Assembly (NCBI GenBank): GCA_015350385.1
Contig: WNKI01000002.1
Location: 5,657,008-5,721,007, forward strand
Source of the DNA: Aculops lycopersici
Taxonomy: Eukaryota > Arthropoda > Arachnida > Trombidiformes > Eriophyidae
DNA: 64,000 nt
Direction: 5' to 3'
A program made the translations under genes and the position numbers. The notes beneath the pieces are model-generated. The model had not been told where the DNA came from and ran no database searches. It was given only the letters and a program-made list of their open reading frames with translations. Shown piece after piece: positions 55,301 to 64,000 of the stretch; within the stretch, counting starts at the first letter, position 1; each line of letters begins with the position of its first letter.

Positions 55301-58300
55301 ATCAGCAGGATAAGAACAAATTCAGGTGCTTTATTTATGAGAAATCTCCCGATGGCAAGCTAATTCAAATGGCGCAATCGCTTGAGGAGAGTTGTTATGG
55401 TTTGATAAATGCAAACGAGGGCCCCAAGACATTCCGGCTGGTCCAGCGGCAGGCCAGCCAACACAAGTGCCACTTTCCCTCCTACATTCATAGTCAATCC
55501 GAGAATTGGCTTAGTGTTGACAATTCGCTCATTTATATGTTCAATCAAAATTCAACCAAATACCAAGTGAAGGAAACGAAAGAAGGCAACGTGATTGAGG
55601 AAGCCACTTGTTTGCAACAATTTACCTATCCACTTCACCATACTCCATCAAGTCTATCAAGCGGCGGCGGCAGCCACCACCTGCAGCAGCAGCAGCAACA
55701 CCCACACGCCCACCAGCATCAAGCTAGAAATAGCCAGCAGCAAGTTACTTCAAATCGCCGTTACACGCCAACATCAGCAAGTGAGCAGCAGCAGCAGCAG
55801 CAGCAATCAAGAGTTGCCATAACAAATGATGTCGTCTATCTAGTTCAAATAACCAAAAATTGGTAAGTGCATCTTTTCGCCCTTTCATCTTTTTCACATA
55901 ACCTTTGATTTATGCTTGTCGAGATTTAATCATGGTTTATTTTACTATTACTCTTGCTCTTTGATTTTTTTTCATTCCAATTTAAATCCCAACTTCCCTT
56001 CATTCTGCCAGCTCCTGTGTCCCAATCTAATCTTCTCTCGATCCCTATACCCTTGGCAAGTTTCTGATGGATCTAGAGACATTTATCACACTACCTGTTA
56101 CTTTACTTTCTTCTATACAATCATTACCATTACAAACTCGTCGTCCTCCTCCGCCTCCTCATGACTATACTGCACTGTTACAATTCCACCATTTGTCCTC
56201 CAGATTCGGTCACAGTCGTCATCGTTTTCGCGGTGGTTTCTGGTGCAAATATGGAGAATAATTGGGAACAATAGTGCTGCAACAATTCAATTGTTGTCTG
56301 CTCGAGCGGAGTGCCAAGCAGGAAATAATAGTACATTAGTGCTAGGAACAAGATCTGTGTTAATCTGATACCTGTGTGCATTCTTCTCAAATTTTGTCTG
56401 GCGCGAACCACTTGGTTGGGGTCATCTTTCAGCGCAAATATCCTGTTTTATTTATATGGCGAGAGAGTGTGTTAGTTTTATGGCTCATATTTCATGCATC
56501 GAACAAGAGTGCCGACAGACGGAAGGGAAGGCAGAAAGGAGAAAGCAGAGAGTTACTTACTTTGAGCCCACGTAGTAGCGACGCAGGTAGTCGTCCCATC
56601 GGACCTGACGAATGTCAAAGTTGAATATTTCCTTATCTACAGTGCTCAGTTTATCATAGAGACTCGTTACATTTGAGCATTCAAAGAGCCACTGGTGAGT
56701 GGTGAATGGTTTTAGTGTTGTGATCATCTTCATCATTCGCTGATATATGACCACCAACTTTGGCTTTTGGCCCGCCAATTTAAGTAGGAAATCACCGGCA
56801 TAGGCGATGGCTGCGTGATTGCAAAAGTTGTAAATGCTAAATAGGAATTCGTTTGATAGAAGCAGGGTTGCTGGCCGGCCCATGAGATTGTTGCACGGAT
56901 AGACCCAGCCGATTTGCTTGATATATTTGGCAAAGTCTCGCCAGGCCACTGGATTTAGCGGGCCGCTGACACAATTGTAAACGTTGATATGGTTTGTATT
57001 GTGTGTCCTTGTTGAGTTCCTCGTCTCGGCAACTTGTTGCTGCTGTGGATCCATTTGCCGCTCGCTGGTCGCGCTCTGGCTAGTCCACTCCGGAGAGGTT
57101 GACTTGTTAGTTGTTTTCAATCGATGCTCATGGTGCACCTGCCACGTTGCGCAAATAATCAGATTAGCCACTATGTCCACAGGTACAATGTCGGCACAGT
57201 AGTCGGGATAGGCGAGCATCGCTTGAATGGCGCCCGTCATCATGGACAAAATAACTCCCGTTGGACCGTTGAAATTGTCCACCCAGCCGCAGAGGGGCTG
57301 GCGCCAAATGCCCGCAACGATCGACGGCCTAACCATGGCAATGGGAATGTTGGGCAGTAGTCTTTTCGACCGCTCAACGAGTAGCGACTCGGCCACCGCC
57401 TTCGTGTAGGTGTATGTGTTTGGTCGCTTGCCAAGCAGAACGGGCGAAATCTCGTCCAACATCTCGGGCTGCATCCATTGTGCCATGTCAATGAGTTTAT
57501 CGGCCTCAATCGGTGGCTCGTAGAAGACCTCGTCCACTTGTTTCCTGTCGCAATTTGAATAGGCAGTTGAAACGTGAACTAAAGCCTCCAAGTTCCTTAG
57601 TTTACTTGCAAGGTTAATTAGATTTTCAACGCTAACCACATTATTCTCCACTGCAACGCGAAGTGGCTCCACAAACTTCACCGTGGCCGCCGAATGAATG
57701 ACGAGCGAAACCTTGGAGCTAAGCAGCTCAATATCCTCCCTCGTTAATCCAAATAGTTGTTTTGTAATGTCTCCCCTGACGGCAACAATCTTTTGCAATT
57801 GCTCCTTGCCCCGGACTGAGTTGCGCAAACGATCAAACAACTCCGACCTGATGATGGCTTCAACTCGCTCGCGAATGTCCTTGCCCCGCTTCGGGCGCAT
57901 CAGTATATAGACAGTCTCGATGTCTGGACACGAGCGGAGGAGTTTCTCTAGTAGGCACTTTTATTTCATTCAGTTGAGTAAAGAGTAAAGTTAGCTCAAG
58001 GTCACCTGTTGAGGCAAACAGATTAAATCAAAGATTGGATTACATCTACTTACCTTGCCGACGAAGCCGGAGGCTCCGGTGATAAATATGCTCCGATTCT
58101 TGTAGAAATTTGCAATTTGAGAATCCTTGTGCGTATCAAGAGTGTTCCTGTCACTCTTGATATATTCAAACATTTCGCTACGCGCCAACTTGTCTGTAGT
58201 CAAGTCGGCATCATTCCTTCTTGTCGACGCAACTCTATCATTCTCAGCTCTCACATTTTGACACTTCCGATCAACAAACGTGTCCTCATCATTGAGAGGC

Positions 58301-61253
58301 CTCGGTGTATTCTCTGTATCTTCTTGTGGCCCTGCGGCCTCACTTCCGGCTTGGCTCGTTGAATATTTGGCCATCGCACTTGAAACGATCTATGTGGCTT
58401 AAGTGATTACTATATCTGCTAGCTTTTATCTAAGTTATACTCTCCTAATTGCTTTCACTCAATTCAATTCAATTCAGCTGATGCTCATCGGGTGTGATAT
58501 AAATATTTTTCAACAATTCAACATGATATAACAAACTCCGCCGATCCACCGAAACTCAAAGGGCTGCGATTCGATTCGCAGCAGATTGCAGTTGAAGTAA
58601 ATTTCGATGCCAATTCTGTTTGTTTGACTGTTTTCCAACTTTTCTCATCTACCTTTGCACTTGGAGTATGAGGAAAAAACTTGTAACAGCACGAGCAGCC
58701 ACAATTGAATCACTCTGTTGTATCATTCCTCTAAATGAACCAAAAAGAACATTTGCCGACGACGCTCCAAGTCGACGACTTGTCTGCTCCTCTGCTGGAA
58801 GTGAAGCAATAAGGGCGCCAGCAAGTGGAAGCGTTATTATTATTAGACGGAAGTATTATTAGACTAGCTTCTCAGCTTGCTTAGCGCATGAAGAGGGAGG
58901 CACGTGCGCATCTGAAGTTGTCCGATCGACTTCCGAGCAGTAGGCAACAGGTGTCCCAAGTTTAACTCACTCTCACTCTCTGGACTGTGTGCTCGAGCCC
59001 AACGCTCGGCCGGCTTCACATAAGAAGGCAGTTTAGCCTTCCTGCTCTCGTGGCGGAAGAGGCAAGGGAAAAATATTAACCCTGTAACAGAGCGGGTACA
59101 TTTTTGGCCTCTACACTCGAGCCGAGCCAAATTCAATGGAACCGCCCACATGATAATGCATGCATCTCTCTCTCTTTATCTATCTGGAGTAACGACAGTG
59201 TCAGTTGGAAGTCTAGGTAGACAATCCGATTGCACATTGCCGCCACTTCAATGTCTATGTTGTTTCCACTTGGTCGTCGCAACAACCGAGAGCCAATTGA
59301 GTTTCAAGCTTGTGGTGTCGGTTTCAAGTGGCGCACCTTCGCTCGCTCGCTTACACATTCGAAACAAACTAGAGACAACCTGTTGCGCTTGTTGCCCAAT
59401 GAGTTGCTCGTCGTTCGCCTGAGCTCACCTGCCAACTAGCTCTTGTCTTAGTTGCACGCACTTGTCGTGGTGGTCGTCCGAGCGGTCGACCTTCAAAGAG
59501 TCTGCAAGTCCCCTTGCTCACTGTTGGCTTCCCAGAGACTAGTTTCGAAAGGACTATTGTCGAGGAGCGAGTATACCGCAATTAATTGATCTTCTCTCGC
59601 TAGCCTCTTTGGCTTAGCCAGACCACTGGTTAACAGCGATTCCTGACAAATCAAGAATACGTGCTTCATAGTCTTTTCATAGTCATATACTTACTTACAA
59701 GGCAGCGACCGTCGACCTGTCGATGCATAGTGTTGGTCTCAACTAGAGCTGCGAATAGCTTAGTTGTGGTTTGTTCTTCGCCTCCGATAAACAAAAAAGC
59801 TAGACATAACCGTGAGTAAAAAGGTTGAGCAGCTCACCGTTCCTTCTGATTTCAACTTCCTAAATTTTTTGTTTCCCTCTCTCTCTCTCTCCCCCTCAGT
59901 TGTCCTGCTATCCCCCAGCTTCCTCGCAAGTCTCAAGTTCAGTGTGATCCAATCTCGAGTAAAGTCGTCTCCAGGTGAACGTCACTATCTATTGGACGAA
60001 ACTCGAGCGAAATGCTATTCATCATCCTCCTCCTCCGAGCAACTCGCCTGTTTTATTCCTCTAGCTTGGATTCTAATCTAATTAAATTCTTGAAGAGCCA
60101 GATGACTTTACACAGAGCGAGTTAATTTGGCGAGCTCCTCGGGTTGATCTCTTTTTTCATTGGACATCTGAGTGACAAGTGATGCGCATTGCCCTAGACA
60201 TCACTTGAACTCTGGCCAGAAATCTTGCGACATTTCCCCTTCTCCTCTCGCACTCTTAATTCACCTCCTCACGTCCTCTGGTCGCCTAACACAGGCGGCC
60301 AAAACCTCGCATAAGATTTCGATAAGAACCCTGCTAAGATTAATCCACGATTACTAACTAATCAACCCCTCAAATCAACCAACAGCCACACGACCAACTT
60401 TTGCGTAAGATTCTACAGTAGATCAAATGGAATCGTTCAGCTGGATTATTTCCCGAGTTCGCCTAATAGCGACAATCCTTGTAGAAATGCGCTCATTGGA
60501 AATCCATCTACGCAAATAATAACATCAACAAGTAAGTATACCAGCGACCTTTTTCTTTAGCTTCCTTTTGAACCGGACGGAGACGACCACTTGTCGTCGT
60601 CGTCGTCGTTTTCTGATTCCCCATCGTCGTTTAGGAAACACCGCAAACGACCAAGTTTCTCACACGATCTCTAAGTGAGTGTTTGCCGATTCTTGTCCGT
60701 GAATCGGCCACAAGGTTTTGCCTTGTTATTTCAAATCCAATTCCAATTTCAATCACGTCTTGGTTGTTGTTGTTGCTGCCGCTAGCTTTAAGCAAAAGCA
60801 AGTGAGGTTTTATTGGAATAAATGTGCTAACAATCACACATCCCAAGTGAGGTTGCTGTGATTGTTCTTTTACTTACTCACTGACAGCCGGCTTGCTTGC
60901 TGGCCTGGCCTGGCCAGGCCACCTAGAGAAGATGCTATTGAAAAAGAGCAACCAAAAGACGCCAGTTGGTTCCAATCAACATGAACAATGGTGCTTACCG
61001 AACTTGAACAAACATTGCGACAACAGGCGATTGTTTGGTCAGTGTGACCATCGGAAGAGACTCGCTCTTTTGCAGTCCACTTGTCAACTCTGAAGAGTTT
61101 GTTTTGATATGTTTGCTTGCGGATTAGTTGCGGCCTTAAGTTTTTATTTTAATTTCAGCGCCAGCAACTCCCACTGGCCAACCGCAAAAACAAACCTCAA
61201 AACCAGAAACTAGTCTGCCAGCACGACAGCTTGACCAAACTAACCGTATCTAA
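52317..61253 (+). CDS. Secreted DUF7044/7043/7042/7045-type protein, four exons, 537 aa
   Basis: Arthropod extracellular family of unknown function. Exons: 52317-53049, 55223-55862, 60386-60531 and 61159-61253. Donors are GTAAGT in all three introns, and phases 1, 2 and 1 fit exactly. A basic N-terminus and a hydrophobic stretch (about 25-45) serve as signal peptide or anchor. Family landmarks are LTWAGKWHQANKDPIQI, DKGVCRDQKGDKYLFEF, CLVCLVINERHLNVLQYKE, IECPISGQYSFAYDNCKEP and YSACPDVPGSESK. These are followed by CYADWSEGNNYYMIGRL and YRCF-like FRCFIYEKS. A Q/H-rich insert (about 385-450) precedes VAITNDVVYLVQITKNC. Exon 3 supplies CHTTNFCVRFYSRSNGIVQLDY, the expected C-terminal domain. The short last exon encodes a Thr/Pro/Gln-rich tail with no membrane segment. 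A fatty acyl-CoA reductase gene lies in intron 2 on the other strand. Confidence 0.82.
53050..55222 (+). other. Intron 1 of the DUF7042-type gene
   Basis: 2173 bases, GTAAGT to CAG. I see no coding sequence inside. A CA microsatellite (55182-55208) occupies the place of the usual pyrimidine tract just before the acceptor. Confidence 0.75.
55182..55208. repeat. (CA)n microsatellite next to a 3' splice site
   Basis: About thirteen CA units, ending about 14 bases before the acceptor AG at 55221-55222. Confidence 0.95.
55935..55940 (-). promoter_or_regulatory. Probable poly(A) signal of the fatty acyl-CoA reductase
   Basis: AATAAA on the minus strand about 240 bases after the reductase stop at 56178. 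Confidence 0.4.
56178..58374 (-). CDS. Fatty acyl-CoA reductase (FAR), three exons, 660 aa
   Basis: FARs reduce acyl-CoA to fatty alcohol with NADPH, feeding wax, ether-lipid or pheromone synthesis. Exons: 58374-58054, 57957-56561 and 56442-56178. The junctions are GK|CLLEKLLRSCPD (phase 0) and GS-K-IFALKDDPN (phase 2), both with GTAAGT donors. An N-terminal extension of about 95 residues precedes TGASGFVGK (99-107). The catalytic YxxxK is Tyr289-Lys293 (YTYTKAVAE). Other landmarks are IHSAATVKF, HVSTAYSNC, RPSIV and GWVDNFNGPTG. A Thr/Gln/Ser-rich insert of about 45 residues lies before HINVYNCVSG. The FAR_C domain follows (WVYPCN, DIRQVRWDDYLRRYYVGSK), ending in a hydrophobic segment (LFLALMYYYFLL) typical of membrane-bound arthropod FARs. 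The usual chain is about 500-530 residues. The gene sits wholly inside an intron of the opposite-strand gene. Confidence 0.92.
58375..60385. other. Rest of intron 2 of the DUF7042-type gene; FAR promoter side
   Basis: About 2 kb with no credible gene. The FAR promoter should lie just above 58374. Sequence is mixed, with a short CT run near 59876-59893. Confidence 0.5.
60532..61158 (+). other. Intron 3 of the DUF7042-type gene
   Basis: 627 bases, GTAAGT to a strong acceptor (TTTTTATTTTAATTTCAG). Contains a GTC run near 60595-60610 and the perfect palindrome TGGCCTGGCCAGGCCA at 60906-60921. No coding sequence seen. Confidence 0.7.
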
Positions 61254-61917
61254 AATAATAAGGCTACACACAGTCGGTCGATATTATTGGCCGGCCACCG
61301 AGCGACGATAAGAATCACTTGCGATTTGCTTACTCTCCACGCCCAATGAAACAGATTGGCGAGCAAGCAAGCTGCAACACAACCGAATGGTATCATTCGT
61401 CGTTGATTTGATAGTATTTTGCGCTCATGCAAATCGGCCAAAATCTCTTCTCTCATAGAAGAATTCGAGTGCAAAAATTTGCCCGCCACTCGATCATACT
61501 TATGCCTCCTGCTTATCATCGCCATACTTTGGATTACACTTATTCTCCAAAGCTGCAAATTCTCGATAGCGGCTAAGATTTGCATGTCAACGCAATTGGT
61601 GACTAAAATTATCATCCTAGAAACGTCGAGGCCAGGAGAGACTTGGATTCAGCTTTGAGGTACATTGTGACAACATGACCACGACGACGATGCTGCCGCC
61701 TCTAATCTCGGCGAGCATCTTGCGCGATTCTGGTCTGCAGCAATTGAATTGAGGTGGCCGAGGACGAGATCGATTCCGAATCGGTGGTTGTGATTGGCCA
61801 TCTCAAAATTTTGCCGAGAAAGACGAAGGCTACAGGCAAGTGGGCTATTTGCGCCAGCTGATACCTCGAGGGAGCAACTGCTCACGTTTGCTCTCGGCCG
61901 ATTGCCGCCACTCGAGA

Positions 61918-61975
61918 CTCGGAACTCGGAACTCGGAACTCGACTCGAGAGGAGAGGAGAGGAGAGTATCTCTAG
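61918..61975. repeat. (GGAACTC)n followed by (GAGAG)n repeats
   Basis: About four heptamer units, then GAGGA-type pentamers. Confidence 0.8.
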
Positions 61976-62629
61976 CGCCTCTACTTTATGGCCTCGAGCG
62001 AAACTGTCATCTCGGCGTCGTCGTTTGTCGTCTGGTTGTTGCTGTTGTTGTTGCCGCTTCTGCTGCGTATCGACGCTGATTTGCATCAATGCAATCAACC
62101 AGGCAACTAACTAGCTGCTGCTCTCATTGAGGAGGAGTAGCAAATATGGTTGGCATGTCGTCGCACTTGGCGGTTGTCGATGGCGAGGCTCGAAAAACTG
62201 ATGGCCGCATTAGTCCGGCTATTAGCACGACCAATTCCCTTCGCTCTCGTTGATTGATCAGTTGTTGCCGCCATTGCCATTGCTGGTCCACTAATCCCTC
62301 GGACAGCATCATCACTTTTGCGATTCGATGCGATATGCGATGAAGTGTCTGGTCAGTTGGACTACCGCGAGCGAGGGATGAGCGAGATCCATTTGTGGTT
62401 TGTGGTATGTAGTATGCGATGTGTTTGTTTTGTCTCCAAGTCGAAGAAAACGCACCACTCTCTTTCCGCAACAACCACCGACTGGTGCCCAAGGATCCCC
62501 CAAGCGAGGGATCCATCATCGAGTGCATGGAATCTCGCATTTTTGTCTTGCCCTAGGGACGACAGAAGGAACTTTGGCGTTTGCGGCGCCACCAGCCGGA
62601 GTAAAGTTGATATCAGATCGCATCGTATC

Positions 62630-62682
62630 ATATCATTTCGCTTCATTTCGTTTCATTTCATTTCAGTTCATTTCATTTCATC
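62630..62682. repeat. Degenerate (TTTCA)n repeat
   Basis: About nine TTTCA/TTTCG/TTCAG variants in a row. Confidence 0.8.
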
Positions 62683-62780
62683 GAGTTACAGTGCAAACGC
62701 AGAGATTGTATTTGCATTTGGCTCTTTATCTCTGTCACTCTTTGTCCGTCTGTTTTGGTTGCTTCGGTCAGTTTGGTAGT

Positions 62781-62812
62781 CACAGCAACAGCAACAGCAA
62801 CAGCAACTGCAA
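62781..62812. repeat. (CAGCAA)n hexanucleotide repeat
   Basis: Five units. Confidence 0.85.
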
Positions 62813-63888
62813 CAAAAATTGCTATTGCAATGGCAACCACCAAGGAAAGAGGAGACAACAGTTGATGACGATGATTAATACTCGTGGCTCTCCAGCGGTA
62901 GCATTCCAATTGCAAATTTAGTTTCACTTTTAGCATCAGCTCCAGCTCCAGCTCCGGTTCTAGTTCTAGTGCCGAGCAAACAATTGGCCTCCTCGTCGAC
63001 AGACTCGGTTTCCCGGTAATAGCCAATCAAAGAGGCTGAGAGGGATTAGTGGCCGTCTCCTTGTTGGCGCAGGAGGAGTTTTGGTTGTAGAAGAGAGGGA
63101 GCTCATGGCGCAATCGGCATCCATGTGTGACCATTCTAATGACCACTATTTTGAGTCTCTCTCTCTCTCTTTTCCACTCACCCTCTTGACTCGCAAAAAT
63201 TAATGAAGCAGTCGCGTCGGTTGTCCAGCTCGCCGTCTGTTTTTGTTCCTGCAGTTTCTGTTGTTGTTCTCGTTGTCAACTTATGAAATGAAAATAGTCG
63301 CGCACCTACAAGCGTGCGAACTGGTTGCTGGTCCTACAACTACCGTCGTCGTCGTCGAGATGACAAAGGTGATGAGCTGGGAATAAATTAAAACACTTGT
63401 GTGTTTACCTGGCCACCACTCAGAGTGGCAGTCGAGATGCAGTTGGTTTCCACTCGCCATCCAGGTAAACTCGCCTCGGGAGCTCCAACAGGCCAAGCCC
63501 CTCCAAGCTCATTTCCCAAACTCTCCGGCGGTGGCATGCGTGTAATGAAGACGGAGGCGAGGCATCATTCATTCTCTCTCCCTCTCTCGTTTTGTGTGCT
63601 TTGTTGTTGTGCTGCTCTCGCTGCATGTTACTCTCGGCATTTCCTCCAACGAGAGACCAAAGCCCAAGTTCAAACTAAAAGAGCAGCATAATCACGACAA
63701 TAATCCAACAAGCCAGAGAACTCGGCTCGTTGGAACTGTGAGGCCAATTTGGTTCGACTGGGCGACATCCTGCCGCCGCCCGGCTGGCCAGGTGAGTTGC
63801 GCCGCTGGTGTTCGTGGTCGGTATCATTGCTCCTTCGAGACGACAAAGGTTAGTCGGGTTCTGCTCCAGTCTCAGGCCAAGAGAAGGA

Positions 63889-63925
63889 GGAGCGAGAGCG
63901 AGAGCGAGAGCGAGAGAGGGAGAGG
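63889..63925. repeat. (GAGAGC)n hexanucleotide repeat
   Basis: Five to six units, slightly interrupted. Confidence 0.85.
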
Positions 63926-64000
63926 GAGGCAAACAAAAAGAAGTTTGGACGGAAGAATAATGTGCGACTTTGTTCTCTTTGAGCTGAGGTGAGACAAAGT

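Larger units (their letters stand above)
61254..64000. other. Non-coding region to the window end
   Basis: No recognisable gene in 2.7 kb. Contains several simple repeats and a consensus 5' splice site (CCAG|GTGAGT) at 63792 on the plus strand, perhaps part of a leader exon of a gene beyond the window. Confidence 0.4.

Noticed and set aside
56067..56261. Plus-strand frame as a possible next exon after 55862
   Set aside because: It lacks the expected cysteine pattern and overlaps the last FAR exon; the exon at 60386 fits phase and family.
60906..60921. Perfect 16-bp palindrome TGGCCTGGCCAGGCCA
   Set aside because: Built from repeated GGCC/TGG words common in this DNA; probably composition.
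1..64000. Transposons, CRISPR arrays, viral or bacterial insertions
   Set aside because: I saw no transposase, reverse transcriptase, terminal repeats, spaced direct repeats or foreign-looking gene.

Overview
The window looks like nuclear DNA of an arthropod, probably an acariform mite. Every gene I can name is eukaryotic. Introns have GT-AG ends, and one gene (52317-61253) belongs to an extracellular family I know only from arthropods. Most genes carry no intron, including vigilin (1164 codons), meckelin (1140) and METTL16 (722). Such intron poverty recalls eriophyoid mites, but that placement is inference and no search could be run.

Layout: 1-1.1 kb holds a 307-residue secreted orphan. 1.1-5.8 kb is non-coding DNA upstream of vigilin (5.8-9.3 kb). 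A tRNA-Thr(CGT) follows at 9.5 kb on the minus strand. 10.3-28 kb is a compact housekeeping block: VAP (+), a 113-residue orphan (+), an SLC38A7-like amino-acid transporter (-, two exons), meckelin/TMEM67 (+), a rhomboid protease (+), L2HGDH (-), SRSF1 (+), PHF5A (-) and METTL16 (+). SRSF1, PHF5A and METTL16 all act on splicing or U6 snRNA and are direct neighbours.

29.5-33.2 kb carries secreted orphan genes on the minus strand. One intact 172-codon gene lies between two decayed relatives of itself, forming a small tandem array. A separate 102-residue secreted protein follows. A short-chain dehydrogenase (+) lies at 34.2-35.1 kb.

35.1-52.3 kb shows no convincing coding sequence. It is full of microsatellites, contains a 488-base assembly gap inside a CT repeat, and has several consensus 5' splice sites that could belong to untranslated leader exons. 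52.3-61.3 kb is a four-exon gene for a secreted protein with DUF7042-7045-type domains. A three-exon fatty acyl-CoA reductase gene lies on the opposite strand inside its second intron. 61.3-64 kb is again non-coding and repeat-rich.

The most notable observations are the tandem array with one live and two dead copies, a meckelin that seems to have lost most of its cysteine-rich ectodomain, the nested gene pair reconstructed from splice phases, a VAP without a recognisable coiled coil, and the long gene-free tract. Gene names rest on remembered family sequence, not on database searches.
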